From NCBI RefSeq assembly GCF_041821025.1, contig NZ_JBGUAY010000006.1:358457-422456 (forward strand): DNA of 64,000 nucleotides. Reading direction: 5' to 3'. The stretch is from Egicoccus sp. AB-alg6-2 (GTDB lineage Bacteria; Actinomycetota; Nitriliruptoria; Nitriliruptorales; Nitriliruptoraceae). Positions 40,571 through 49,948 of the stretch are shown piece after piece. A model generated the notes under the pieces. It saw only the letters and a program-made list of their open reading frames with translations. It searched no databases and was not told where the DNA came from. Position 1 is the first letter of the stretch, and every line of letters starts with the position of its first letter. The translations under genes were made by a program, and so were the position numbers.

Positions 40571-41341
40571 TCAGCGTGGCCAGCCGGCGTCGACCAGTTC
40601 CTGCAGCGGGTCGGGCGCGGCGAGCAGTTCGTCGACGTCGAGGCAGCCGCGCGGGCGCAGGTCCCCGGGGAGCTCGGCGCACGCCCGTTGCTGCAGCCGG
40701 GCGGCCTGCAGCTCGCGCTCGGCCGGGATCGGCGCCCCCGGGAAGCCCGGCGTCCCGAGCAGCACCAGCTGGTGCAGCAGCGCGGGCGCCGCCGCGGTCG
40801 CGTCCTCGAACTGGAAGATCGCGTTGAGCTCGATGACGAGGCGGCCGTCCTCGAGGCGGGCGGAGGACTCCACCCCGGAGAACTCGAAGGCGGCGATACG
40901 CACCCACCCGTCGCTGCGTGCCCAGGCGCGGAGCCCGTCCACCGCCTCGTCGTAGCCACCGCCGGCGATCATCGCGCAGGCGCCCTGCATGGCGCGTCGG
41001 GCCGCGGCGCGCGAGCCCTCGTCCCCGATGATCTGGCCGCCCTGGAAGCAGGCGGGGCCCTGCTCGAGCTCGTCGGTCGGGCTGAACTGTGCCTGCCCGC
41101 GTTCGATGGTCACCTCGGTGCCGCCGGGCGGCCGGCGTTCCGCGGCGGTGAGCTCCTCGCGCCCGATGGTGGCCGTCGCGGCCCAGATGGTGACGCCGAT
41201 CGCCACGGGGACGAGCAGCAGCATCGCGAGCACGAACCAGCGGTGCAGGACCGGCTCGCCGGTCGGCAGCGTCGGCAGGCCGTCACCCGCCAGTGGCGGG
41301 AGCGGCGGGACGGCACGGCCCTCGGGGGCGTCCTGGCTCAC
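40571..41341 (-). CDS. Hypothetical membrane-anchored protein between purS and purQ
   Basis: 256 residues. A Pro-rich cytoplasmic N-terminus (to about 33) precedes one helix ([20 protein letters not shown]), then an extracytoplasmic domain with several Cys ([38 protein letters not shown]) that might form disulfides. Part of the purS-purQ operon by spacing, with 19 bp to purS. No family recognised. An envelope protein embedded in the purine operon is odd but conserved function cannot be assumed. Confidence 0.7.
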   Translation of the reverse strand: MSQDAPEGRAVPPLPPLAGDGLPTLPTGEPVLHRWFVLAMLLLVPVAIGVTIWAATATIGREELTAAERRPPGGTEVTIERGQAQFSPTDELEQGPACFQGGQIIGDEGSRAAARRAMQGACAMIAGGGYDEAVDGLRAWARSDGWVRIAAFEFSGVESSARLEDGRLVIELNAIFQFEDATAAAPALLHQLVLLGTPGFPGAPIPAERELQAARLQQRACAELPGDLRPRGCLDVDELLAAPDPLQELVDAGWPR

Positions 41342-41359
41342 GGTCGACCTCGGACGGCG

Positions 41360-41623
41360 TCAGGCGTCGGCGCGCTCGTCGTCGCCGATGACGCGCCAGG
41401 TGTAGGTCTCGATCACCGGATTGGTGAGGAAGTCGGCACACATGCGCTGCACCAGGTCGGGCAGGTCCGCCTCGGGCGCGTCGACGTCGAGCTCGAGGTG
41501 CTTGCCGACCCGCACGTCGGCGACGCCGGTGAACCCGAGCCCCGGCAGCGCGCGTTCGACGGCGCGCCCCTGGGGATCGAGGATCTCGCGCTTGAGCAGG
41601 ACGTCGATGGCGACGCGGGGCAT
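41360..41623 (-). CDS. purS: Phosphoribosylformylglycinamidine synthase subunit PurS
   Basis: 87 residues. VAIDVLLKREILDPQGRAVE, LGFTGVADVRVGKHLELDVD and CADFLTNPVIETYTWRVIGD match the small PurS subunit that bridges PurL and PurQ. Its presence confirms the three-subunit FGAM synthase. It is first in the leftward purS-(membrane protein)-purQ-glsA cluster. Confidence 0.93.
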   Translation of the reverse strand: MPRVAIDVLLKREILDPQGRAVERALPGLGFTGVADVRVGKHLELDVDAPEADLPDLVQRMCADFLTNPVIETYTWRVIGDDERADA

Positions 41624-41695
41624 GGAGCTCTCCGAGCGGCGGCGAGGGAAGGCGCGTCGTGGCGCACGCGCCCGAGACTAGCCGCCGGGCCGGCG

Positions 41696-41745
41696 CCGCC
41701 CGGCGGTCGGCAGGGCGGCACCGCCCGGCGGTCGGCAGGGCGGCA
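41696..41745. repeat. Exact tandem duplication of a 25-bp GC-rich unit
   Basis: The unit CCGCCCGGCGGTCGGCAGGG then CGGCA occurs at 41696-41720 and 41721-41745 with no mismatch, in the 229-bp divergent gap between purS and the secreted-protein gene. Each unit contains the dyad CCGCCCGGCGG. It may bind a regulator or be a simple slippage product. Confidence 0.8.
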
Positions 41746-41852
41746 CGCGACTCAACCGGTTCGTCGCGGCGAGCGCGCCGTCAGGGCGACAGCGCACGCA
41801 ACACGGCGGTTCCCGTGTCCCCGCCGCGCCGCTGGCTACCGTCCCCGCCGCC

Positions 41853-42470
41853 ATGACCCGTCGCCGCAACCCCGCCACCCTCGCCAGCGTGCTCATCGCC
41901 GGCGCCGCTGCGGCGATCCTCGCGGTGGCGCTGCAGGCCGGGCCGGACGCCGGCGAGCTGCCACCCGTCGACGAGGCCGCGGCCACGGCGAGCCCCGAGC
42001 CGACCACGGCCCCACCAGCCGAGCCCGAACCCGAACCTGAGCCCGAACCGGAGGAGCCGATCGAGGCCGTCCTCGGCGAGGTCACGGTCGAGGACCTGTC
42101 GGTGACGGGCACGGGACTCTACGGGCGCGGCTCGGGTGGTGACGCCGCCGTGCCCGTCGACGAGGCGGCGGTGGCGAGCTTCCGCGACGCGATGGTCGCC
42201 GTGGTCGACGCGCACCTGCTCGACCAGCAGCTCGGCGGTGTGGGCACCATCGACGCGGCGGCCCTGGTGGGCTCGGGCGAGGCGCTGCGCTTCCTCGGGC
42301 CCGAGCAGCGGCTGACCAGCGCCGACTACACGGTCCGGATCGGCGCCCGGGGCGGCCCCGAGTGGGGACGGGTCACGCTCGCGCTGCAACGCAAGGACGG
42401 CACCGCCGCCGTGGCCCAGCTGGTGTTCGCCCCCGGTGAACCCCCGATCCTGCTGGCGGCCCGCAAGTGA
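41853..42470 (+). CDS. Secreted or membrane-anchored protein with EP-rich linker
   Basis: 205 residues. Basic start MTRRRNPATL, hydrophobic helix ASVLIAGAAAAILAVALQAG, then a Glu-Pro-rich spacer (PAEPEPEPEPEPEEP) and a soluble C-terminal domain (AVASFRDAMVAVVDAHLLDQ, LGPEQRLTSADYTVRIGARG). It overlaps the LCP gene by 4 bp (GTGA), so the two are probably co-expressed at the envelope. No family is recognised. Confidence 0.68.
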   Translation: MTRRRNPATLASVLIAGAAAAILAVALQAGPDAGELPPVDEAAATASPEPTTAPPAEPEPEPEPEPEEPIEAVLGEVTVEDLSVTGTGLYGRGSGGDAAVPVDEAAVASFRDAMVAVVDAHLLDQQLGGVGTIDAAALVGSGEALRFLGPEQRLTSADYTVRIGARGGPEWGRVTLALQRKDGTAAVAQLVFAPGEPPILLAARK

Positions 42471-43321
42471 CCGGCCGGGGTCTGCACCGGCTGTTCGTGG
42501 CTGCCCTCGTGGCGGGGCTGCTGTTCGGCGGCAGTGCCGTCGCACTCGACCGCTACGCGCTGCCCGCAGGGGACGGCGAGGTGCTGACGCTGCTGCTGCT
42601 CGGCTCGGACGAGGGCCCACCGCGCAGCGCCGACCCGTTCCGCGGGCGGGCGGACGGGTTCCAGATCCTGTTCGTCAGCGGCGATCGGCAGCACGCGACC
42701 TTCGTCTCGGTCCCCCGTGACGCCTGGGTGCCGGTCGCGGGCCGAGGCAACGGGCGCATCAACAACTGTCTCCTCGGCGGCGGCGAGCGCTGCATGGCCA
42801 CGGTCGAGAACGAGTTCGGCATCGAGGTCGACGGCTACCTCGTCACCTCGATGGATGCGTTCAAGGCCGCGGTCAACGCCTTCGGCGGCTTGACCGTCGA
42901 CGTCGCGACCCCGGTGAGCCAGGGCGGCGCGAGCATCACCAGTGCCGGCGTGCAGCAGCTGACGGGCAGCCAGGCGCTGACCTACGGCCGGGACCGCAAG
43001 ACCCGTGCCGGCGGCGACCTCACCCGCTCGCGGGCGCAGGCCGAACTGCTCGCCGTCGGGCACCGGCAGCTGGTCGCCGAGGCCTCCCCCGACCGGGTCC
43101 TCGACGTCGTCTCGATCCTGCGCCGGCACACGGTCACGGACCTGTCCGGGCCGCAGCTCGCGCGGCTGGGGTTCGAGGCGCTGCAGCTGCCGCCGGACAA
43201 CGTGCAGCGGGTCGTCGCCGAGGGCGACAACGCATTCGTCGGCGAGGCGGCGGTCGTGCGTCTGCGCGCCTCGGCGTACCAGGTGATCCGCGACGCCGCG
43301 GACGACGCGCGCGTCGGCTGA
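42467..43321 (+). CDS. LytR-CpsA-Psr (LCP) family protein
   Basis: 284 residues from the GTG at 42467. An N-terminal membrane helix (LHRLFVAALVAGLLFGGSAV) anchors the domain outside the cell. LCP motifs are evident: TFVSVPRDAWVPVAGRGNGR, INNCLLGGGERCM, FGIEVDGYLVTSMDAFKAAV, VNAFGGLTVDVATPV and LTYGRDRKTRAGGDLTRSRA with the conserved Arg residues that bind the polyprenyl pyrophosphate. LCP enzymes attach glycopolymers to peptidoglycan. Two cysteines may form a disulfide. Confidence 0.88.
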   Translation: MTGRGLHRLFVAALVAGLLFGGSAVALDRYALPAGDGEVLTLLLLGSDEGPPRSADPFRGRADGFQILFVSGDRQHATFVSVPRDAWVPVAGRGNGRINNCLLGGGERCMATVENEFGIEVDGYLVTSMDAFKAAVNAFGGLTVDVATPVSQGGASITSAGVQQLTGSQALTYGRDRKTRAGGDLTRSRAQAELLAVGHRQLVAEASPDRVLDVVSILRRHTVTDLSGPQLARLGFEALQLPPDNVQRVVAEGDNAFVGEAAVVRLRASAYQVIRDAADDARVG

Positions 43322-43344
43322 AGGAGCGCGAGGCACGCCTGCGC

Positions 43345-44583
43345 TCAGGCGGCCGCGGCCTCCGAAGGTGGCTCGACGGTGCGGGCCGCCCGCGCGTAGA
43401 GCGCGGCCACACCCGCGGCCCAACACCCGAAGACCAGCCACGGCACCGCCGCGAACGCCGGTTGCTGGGACAGTTGGTAGAGCGCGCCCCCGCCGATGTT
43501 GCCGACCACCCCGCCGACGGCCAGCGCCAGGCCGTTGACGCCGAAGAACGACGCCATCCGGTCGGGGTCGGCGAAGCGCGACACGAGGTTGTTCATCATC
43601 GGCTGGCACAGCACCTGGCCGAGCGTGAAGACCACGACCCCGACGTAGAGCGCGGCGGCGACGGGCGCGAACCCGATCGCCAGCAGTCCCCCACCGAGCA
43701 GCAGGGTGCCGATGGCCATGACGTGGAAGGCGTGCAGCCGCTGGCTGGCGATCCGCGACAACGGCACCAGCGTGAGCACCATCACGATCGCGCCGACGGC
43801 GTACACGCGTCCGAGCTGTGACGCGTCGGCCAGCAGCTCGCCGGCGCGGACCGGCACGGCGAGGTAGAGCTGACTCACCAGCGCCCAGGCACCGCCGGTC
43901 ACCCAGGTGAAGTGCAGGAAGGTGCGGTTGCTGGCGACCTCGCGCAACGCGACCACGAAGGAACGCGCCACCTGCTCGTCACGCCGCAGAGCGGGCAGCC
44001 CGAACCAGGTCAGGACCGAGGTGGCGGCGAACAGGCCGGCGGAGACGAAGCACACCCAGCGGAAGTCGTAGGTGAGCAGGAGGCCGCCGACGACGGGGCC
44101 GAGGATGAAGCCGCCGTTGGAGAGCAGTTCACGCACCGAGTAGATCGTCACCCGGTCGCGGGTCGCGGTCAGCACGGCGTAGGTCGCGTAGCTGGCGGGA
44201 TGGAACAGCGAGCCCCCGAACCCGGCCAGCACGGAACCGACCAGGAACACCGGCACGCTGTCGGCGATGCCGAACAGGCCGAAGCCGGCCGCACGGATCA
44301 GGACCCCGGCACAGATCGCGTTGCGGTAGCCGATCCGGTCGGCCAGGGCGCCCGACCAGACCATCATCCCCTGCTGACTGAAGCTGCGAACGGCGGCGAT
44401 GACACCGACCACCGTGGCCGACAGCGCCACGTTCTCGAGCAGGTGGTAGGCGAACAGCGGGATCAGCAGGTAGAAGCCGACGGCCATCACGAACGTGTCG
44501 GCGAACATGACCCAGAACGGCAGCGGCAGACCTCGCAGTCGCTGCCAGGTCGCCTCGAGGCGCTCGCGTCTGCTGGCGCTCAC
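43345..44583 (-). CDS. MFS transporter (12 helices)
   Basis: 412 residues from the GTG at 44583, which overlaps the DUF624 stop by 4 bp. Repeated hydrophobic helices fill the sequence; the loop GALADRIGYRNAICAGV is the MFS motif A after helix 2, and TRDRVTIYSVRELLSNGGFI follows as motif-B-like. Last gene of the leftward uronate locus, so it might move mono- or disaccharides or export something, but drug-efflux members look the same. Confidence 0.8.
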   Translation of the reverse strand: MSASRRERLEATWQRLRGLPLPFWVMFADTFVMAVGFYLLIPLFAYHLLENVALSATVVGVIAAVRSFSQQGMMVWSGALADRIGYRNAICAGVLIRAAGFGLFGIADSVPVFLVGSVLAGFGGSLFHPASYATYAVLTATRDRVTIYSVRELLSNGGFILGPVVGGLLLTYDFRWVCFVSAGLFAATSVLTWFGLPALRRDEQVARSFVVALREVASNRTFLHFTWVTGGAWALVSQLYLAVPVRAGELLADASQLGRVYAVGAIVMVLTLVPLSRIASQRLHAFHVMAIGTLLLGGGLLAIGFAPVAAALYVGVVVFTLGQVLCQPMMNNLVSRFADPDRMASFFGVNGLALAVGGVVGNIGGGALYQLSQQPAFAAVPWLVFGCWAAGVAALYARAARTVEPPSEAAAA

Positions 44584-45173
44584 GCCGACTCGGCGCGGTC
44601 GAGGGCGCGCAGCGACAGGGTCACGACCACGGCCGCGCTCAGGAACGGCAGGAAGGTCCAGAAGACCACCAGCACGCCGACGAGCAGGACGGTCAGCACG
44701 GCCAGCACGACCGTCACCGGGGCCTGGCGGACCGCCGCCGTCGCTGCCATGGCCAGCACCACCCGCAGCGGCAGGTCGTGGTGCCGGGCCAGCACCGGCA
44801 CCAGCCACAGGTTGACCGCCAGCCAGACCAGGCCGAGGGCGCCGGTGCCGCCGAGCAGCACCGTCGCGACGCCCGGCGGACGGGTCGACAGGAACAGCGC
44901 GTTGAGCGCGAGCATCAGGCCGAGGGTCCCGCTGACGACACCCAGCGGCAGCGTCCGCCGCCACGTCAGCCGCCAGCCCTCGAGGACGTTGCGCACCATC
45001 CGGTCGTCGCCGTCACCGAACCAGCGGTCGATGCCGTACGCCAGGGCCACGGCGGCGCTCAACCAGGTGACCACCGGCAGGACGAGGACGAACCAGACCA
45101 GGTTGCCGACGACGAGGTTGACCGGGTGCTCGAGCCACCCGAGCATCCTGGTCTCCCAGCGTTCGCCCTTCAT
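44580..45173 (-). CDS. DUF624 (YesL-like) membrane protein
   Basis: 197 residues from the ATG at 45173; an ATG 10 codons upstream would overlap the lyase gene. Five hydrophobic segments, with WLEHPVNLVVGNLVWFVLVL and LNALFLSTRPPGVATVLLGG, plus the family's GWRLTWRRTLPLGVVSGTLG. YesL-type proteins occur next to ABC sugar importers and polysaccharide lyases (such as the B. subtilis yes cluster), and are suspected accessories of the transporter. Confidence 0.82.
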   Translation of the reverse strand: MKGERWETRMLGWLEHPVNLVVGNLVWFVLVLPVVTWLSAAVALAYGIDRWFGDGDDRMVRNVLEGWRLTWRRTLPLGVVSGTLGLMLALNALFLSTRPPGVATVLLGGTGALGLVWLAVNLWLVPVLARHHDLPLRVVLAMAATAAVRQAPVTVVLAVLTVLLVGVLVVFWTFLPFLSAAVVVTLSLRALDRAESA

Positions 45174-45190
45174 GGGCGCAGCATCGCCCA

Positions 45191-47434
45191 CTAGCGGGTC
45201 CATTCCACGCAGTGCTGACCGGCGGGCACCGAGAGGCGGATCCGGCCCTCGGCTTCGGCCGACACCCGCACCGTCCCGGGCCGCACGCTGACCGGGGGAT
45301 CGGCGGTCAGGGTCACCTCGACGTCGTCGGCGGTGGTGACCTCGACCCGCACCCCGAAGTCGTCCCAGGTCACGAACACGCTGGCGGTGTCCGCGGCGGC
45401 CACCTCACGGTCGCCGGCACGGGCGCCGGTCCCCTGCGCGAACCCGAGGATCTCGCGCGAGCCGGTGTGAGCGGTCACGGCCGCCTCGGCGTCCGCGTGC
45501 AGCGTCCCGGCGGTGGCCCCGCCGGTGGCCTCGAAGAGCACCACCTCGACGTCGTCGTCGCGCTCGATGCGCACCGCCCGTCCCTGGTCGGCGGGAACGT
45601 CGGTGACGACCGACTGTCGAGGGTCGTGGTCGTCGCGCGGGTCGAGGACCGTCAGGAACGTGGCCTGGCGCGCCGGGCCGGCATGCACCCGCAGCGTCTG
45701 CTGCACCCGGCGGATCTCGAGGCTCGGGGTGCTCGCGGTCGGGTTGGCGAAGATCTCGGTCTCGTCGATCTCGGTGTGGAGCGTCTCGGGCAGCACGTGA
45801 TGGACGTCGAGCCGCGCCTTGGCCTTGCGGATGCGGTGCAGGCGGTCGGCCACCTCGGTGGCGGGGTGGTCGCTGTGCAGGAGCCAGGTCCAGGTGCGGT
45901 CCTCGTCCGCGCCCAGCCGGTCCAGCAGGATCGTGTGGCCCAGCGGGCTGAACCACAGGTGCCGGTCGACCTGCGTCACCGACAGTTGCGGGTCGTACAT
46001 GGCGGCGGACTCGCCGACCGCGTGCACGTAGCCGGCCCCGGCGGCGTGTGACCGGATCCTGGCCTGGTGCTCGTAGGGCAGCTGCTTGTAGACGTGGTAG
46101 CGGTCCTCGTTGACGAACCCCTGTCCGTCGACGAGCACGAGGTTGTGGTTGGCCGCGCGCTTGCGGTTGGCGTAGCCGTCGTCGATGGCCAGGAACGCGT
46201 CGCGGCTGATCAGCACGAAGGCGTTGGCGTCGGGGTGGTGGTGACCGGCGTTGAGGGTCTCCCACTGCTGTTCCTGCCGGAACCGCTCCGCCCGCTCCCA
46301 GGCCTTGTGCCCGCCGCCGGGGCTGGCCTTGAACGACACCATCGTGGCGTCGGCGTCCCAGCCGCTCCGGGCGACCACGAGGCCGAGGTCGGGGAAGTAG
46401 CGCTGGGTGGGGAGCTCGCGCAGGTCCTGCTCGGGCACGGTGGGGTCGTACCAGAGCAGTTCCTGGAACGCCTCGGGCATGACGCCTGGCTTGACGCCGG
46501 ACTCGTAGGCCTCGCGCCAGAAGCCACGTTCGGCGACCTGGCGGGCCAGCCACTGGGCCTGGGGCAGGCGGTACTTGCGCGCGAGCAGGTAGTAGAACGC
46601 CACGGAGTGGCCGCTGCGGCGGTCGTGGCAGTCACCGTGGTTGACGATCTCCTCGAGGTTGGGAGCCGCCTGGTAGAGCCGGTACCAGAACGTCTCACGC
46701 AGGTAGGGGCTGTCGGGGAACAGGTCGGTGCCCGTCGCCTGCTCGAGGACGTCGAGGTAGGTCGCGATCCAGGGCACCCCGTAGCGCCAGTACACGACGC
46801 CCTCGCAGTTGGACCCGTCCTCGGGCAGCAGTTCGAGCACGGCACGGAAGTTCTCCTCGGCCCGCTTGGTCCACTCGCGCGCCTCGGGATGCCGGTCCTG
46901 CAGCGCATAGCCCGCCGTGGCCAACCCCGCGTAACAGATCCAGTTGTGGTTCTGCCAGTAGGAGCTCGACCACCAGCCGCCCTCGGACTCGACGGCGAAG
47001 TCGTACAGCCGCTGCCCCTGCAGGAGCAGCTTCTCCTCGAGTTCGTCGCGCTCGGACGTGGGGAGCCGGTCCCCGATCCAGCTGTAGGCCAGGCTGAGGC
47101 CGTAGGACAGCCAGCCGGCGTCGAGGTCGTGGTCGGGCATGTGCGCCTTGCCCCAGTGGGGGTAGCGCGCCGCGGTGAAGATCCACCGCCTGGCCTCGTC
47201 GAGGTAGTGGTCCTGGTCGGTGAGCAGGTGCAGCAACGACAGGTTCGCCGCGGCGGGCCCGAAGAACGTGATGCTGGCGGTGGGGTGCTCGGCGGGCGGC
47301 TGCTGGTGGCGGTACCAGTCGGCCTGCTCGTACAGGCGGCGGAACTGCGGCGCCCGCACGTCGGCGACCTCGTGGCGCAACTGCTCGAGGCGCTGGCCGG
47401 GCAGCAGCAGACGGGAGCGGTCGGGCTGGGTCAT
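45191..47434 (-). CDS. Heparinase II/III-family polysaccharide lyase (likely alginate or oligouronate)
   Basis: 747 residues, no signal peptide. Residues 1-350 form an alpha/alpha toroid (WWSSSYWQNHNWICYAGLAT, then NCEGVVYWRYGVPWIATYLD). The heparinase II/III beta-domain follows with GGGHKAWERAERFRQEQQWE and NAGHHHPDANAFVLISRDAF, whose His cluster is the probable catalytic and metal site. The C-terminal beta region runs to residue 747. It is probably cytoplasmic and cleaves imported oligosaccharides. It overlaps the beta-helix gene by 4 bp. Its exact polysaccharide-lyase family is not decidable here. Confidence 0.8.
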   Translation of the reverse strand: MTQPDRSRLLLPGQRLEQLRHEVADVRAPQFRRLYEQADWYRHQQPPAEHPTASITFFGPAAANLSLLHLLTDQDHYLDEARRWIFTAARYPHWGKAHMPDHDLDAGWLSYGLSLAYSWIGDRLPTSERDELEEKLLLQGQRLYDFAVESEGGWWSSSYWQNHNWICYAGLATAGYALQDRHPEAREWTKRAEENFRAVLELLPEDGSNCEGVVYWRYGVPWIATYLDVLEQATGTDLFPDSPYLRETFWYRLYQAAPNLEEIVNHGDCHDRRSGHSVAFYYLLARKYRLPQAQWLARQVAERGFWREAYESGVKPGVMPEAFQELLWYDPTVPEQDLRELPTQRYFPDLGLVVARSGWDADATMVSFKASPGGGHKAWERAERFRQEQQWETLNAGHHHPDANAFVLISRDAFLAIDDGYANRKRAANHNLVLVDGQGFVNEDRYHVYKQLPYEHQARIRSHAAGAGYVHAVGESAAMYDPQLSVTQVDRHLWFSPLGHTILLDRLGADEDRTWTWLLHSDHPATEVADRLHRIRKAKARLDVHHVLPETLHTEIDETEIFANPTASTPSLEIRRVQQTLRVHAGPARQATFLTVLDPRDDHDPRQSVVTDVPADQGRAVRIERDDDVEVVLFEATGGATAGTLHADAEAAVTAHTGSREILGFAQGTGARAGDREVAAADTASVFVTWDDFGVRVEVTTADDVEVTLTADPPVSVRPGTVRVSAEAEGRIRLSVPAGQHCVEWTR

Positions 47435-49911
47435 CGGTTCACCACCAGGGTCGGGCGCAGCGAGGCGTCGCCGCGCTCCTTCGAATAGCTGTCCACGTTC
47501 ACGTTCTGTCCTGACGGGTCACCGACCACGAGGGTGAGCGCGCCGCCATCAGCGGCTCGCACGGCGTCGGTCACGTCGATCCGGAACCGCTGCACGTCCT
47601 CGGGCGGGCCGGACATCGTGAACGTGCCGACGCGGCTGTCGGGTGTCAGGGTCGTCACCGTCGCGGTGTCCCACGTCAGCGTGTCCTCGGACCAGCCCGC
47701 GTCGCCGACGGCGTGCACCTCGAAGGTGAACGGCGGCGAGGTCGTGGTGGTCTCGTTGATCTTGGCCGACAGTTCGAGGTGGGCGCGCCCGACCTGCGCC
47801 GACTCGTCGACCTCGAAGCGGTACCAGACCAGCCGCTGGATCGACCCGCTGCTGTTCTGCTTCCACTTCAGCAGCGTCGCGGCGCCGGCGGTCGCGTCGG
47901 GAGCGCCGTTGTCGATCATGGTGTCGTCGGTCGGCAGCAGCACCTCGGCGGTCGGGTCCGGCTCGGGTTCGGGGTCGGGAGCCGGCGCTTCGGTGATCCG
48001 GACGTCCTCGCCGTTGCCCCGGATCACGTTGTCCGCGATCGTGAGGTCCTCGCCGGCGGCGACCCACAGTCCACCGGTGTTGCCGGTGATGCGGTTGCCG
48101 GTGATGGTGACGTCGGTGGGGATGCCCGCCCCGACGTCGTCGGCGTTGCGGTCGCCGGGATCGACGGCCAGGCGGATGCCCCAGAAGCCGGGAGCCCGGT
48201 TGCCGCTGATGGTGTTGTCGCGCACGACCGTGCCCGGGGCGTTGAGGACGAGGATGCCGTCGGCGCGGTCGGGGCGCGAGGTCGCCGTGATCGTGTTGCG
48301 TTCGATCAGCGTGTCCGGCGAGCCCATGTGGACCTTGATGCCCTCGCGGTTGCCGCTGATGGTGTTGCGGTGGATCCAGTTGCCGGGACCGGCCGCGTCG
48401 TGGTTGGACGGCGGGCTACCCCCGGTGTTGCCGAGTGCGATCGCGGCGGCAGCGCCGTCGCGGATGTCGTTGCCGCGGATCTCGTTGAGGTACTCGTCCT
48501 CGCCGTGCAGGTCGATCGCGTCGAGGACGATCTCGGTGAACACGTTGTCGGCGACCAGGTTGTTGTGGGTGAAGAACTGCAGCAGGACGCCGTGGCGGAG
48601 GTGCGGGCCGACGAAAGTCGAGTTGCGGACCACGTTGTGCCGGCTGTCGTTGGGGAACCCGAGCCGGTCGGTCTTCGCGATCCCCTGGATCGAAACGCCG
48701 TAGCCCTGTCCCCCGCCACCGACGCCGGTGGCGTCGCGGAAGGTGGCGCGCTCGACGACGACGTCGCGGCTGTTCTCGACGCGGACACCCATCCGCTCGA
48801 AGCGCTCGACCACCACGTCGGTGATGAGGATCCGCTCGCTGGGCCGCGACGCGGCGTCGGTCAGGAAGATGCCGTACTGCGGCCCGCCGCCGGCGTCGTC
48901 GGCCTGGTGGTCGGTGGAGAACGGCCCGTTGAAGGTGGAGGTGACGGTCACACCGCTCACCTCGACGTCGGCGACGCCGTAACCGCGCAGGACCTTGCCG
49001 GCGCCGTCACCCGACGACAGGTGCGAGCGCAGGATCGTCTCTCCGGCGCCCGCACCGCGCAGGGACACGCCGCTGCGGAGGGCGAGGTTCGCCGAGCGGT
49101 CGCTCGGCATGGTGGACACCAGGTCGTAGGTGCCGGCCGGCAGGACGACCTCGTCACCGGCCACGGCGGCCTCGAGCGCCGCGCGCAGGGCGGGCGCGTC
49201 GTCACCGCCGTCGTCGGCCGGGTCGGCACCGAAGTCGGTGACGTCGAGGGTGCGACCCGTGGTCGGGGCGGGGGCGAGAATCGGTCGTGGGCTCCCGTCG
49301 GGCTCGGTCAGTCCCGGTGCGGTGTAGGGCTCGGCGTCGGGATCGGGCTGCGGGGCATTGCCGGCCAGCTCCTCGACGACCGCGCCGTCGGGGTGGGGCG
49401 CGTACACGCGCGCCTCCGTGACGCTGTTCCACCCGCTGGCGGTGTTGCCGTACCCGAGGTAGCGGACGTAGCGCGCGTCGACGCCGTCCCGCGGGTCGAC
49501 GCCGTCGAGCGCAACGGCTTCGAGGTCGACCGAGGTGCCCGAGGAAGCACGGTCGTCGGCGAGCACCTCCCAGGCGCTGCCGTCCGAGGACACCGCGATG
49601 CCGAACAGCGCCTGGCGCTGGTCGCCCTGGTGCCAGGCGACGCCGAGGTAGCCGACCCGCTGGACCGATCCGAGGTCGAGCGTGAGGTGTTCGGGGTCGT
49701 CGACGTCGAGGGTCTGCGCCGACCATCGCGTGGCGAGATCGCCGTCCAGCACGTTCTCGGGGATGTTGCCGTCGCTGGAGGTGGCGGTCACCTCGACGAC
49801 GTCGAGCGGGCGGGGCGGCTCGTCGGCCGCGGCCGCCATGCCGGCGAGCGGCAGGACCGCGAGCAGGGCGGCGAGCAGGATGGTGACGGCACGGACGGTG
49901 GGGCGGCGCAT
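47431..49911 (-). CDS. Secreted discoidin + right-handed beta-helix + CBM96-like protein
   Basis: 826 residues. The signal peptide ends near MAAAADE. Residues 35-175 resemble an F5/8-type-C (discoidin) domain (NVLDGDLATRWSAQTLDVDD, ARYVRYLGYGNTASGWNSVT). Residues 225-650 form a parallel beta-helix with Asn-rich turns (NVVRNSTFVGPHLRHGVLLQ, HRNTISGNREGIKVHMGSPD). A Pro/Glu/Asp linker leads to a C-terminal DNRLRE/CBM96-like domain (VLLPTDDTMIDNGAPDATAG). It is likely an extracellular lyase or mannuronan-epimerase-like enzyme of the PL6/PL31 kind. Catalytic residues cannot be pinned down. Confidence 0.78.
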   Translation of the reverse strand: MRRPTVRAVTILLAALLAVLPLAGMAAAADEPPRPLDVVEVTATSSDGNIPENVLDGDLATRWSAQTLDVDDPEHLTLDLGSVQRVGYLGVAWHQGDQRQALFGIAVSSDGSAWEVLADDRASSGTSVDLEAVALDGVDPRDGVDARYVRYLGYGNTASGWNSVTEARVYAPHPDGAVVEELAGNAPQPDPDAEPYTAPGLTEPDGSPRPILAPAPTTGRTLDVTDFGADPADDGGDDAPALRAALEAAVAGDEVVLPAGTYDLVSTMPSDRSANLALRSGVSLRGAGAGETILRSHLSSGDGAGKVLRGYGVADVEVSGVTVTSTFNGPFSTDHQADDAGGGPQYGIFLTDAASRPSERILITDVVVERFERMGVRVENSRDVVVERATFRDATGVGGGGQGYGVSIQGIAKTDRLGFPNDSRHNVVRNSTFVGPHLRHGVLLQFFTHNNLVADNVFTEIVLDAIDLHGEDEYLNEIRGNDIRDGAAAAIALGNTGGSPPSNHDAAGPGNWIHRNTISGNREGIKVHMGSPDTLIERNTITATSRPDRADGILVLNAPGTVVRDNTISGNRAPGFWGIRLAVDPGDRNADDVGAGIPTDVTITGNRITGNTGGLWVAAGEDLTIADNVIRGNGEDVRITEAPAPDPEPEPDPTAEVLLPTDDTMIDNGAPDATAGAATLLKWKQNSSGSIQRLVWYRFEVDESAQVGRAHLELSAKINETTTTSPPFTFEVHAVGDAGWSEDTLTWDTATVTTLTPDSRVGTFTMSGPPEDVQRFRIDVTDAVRAADGGALTLVVGDPSGQNVNVDSYSKERGDASLRPTLVVNR

Positions 49912-49948
49912 CGAACGGCTTTCCGTCGGGTCGGTCGGCGGGCGGTGC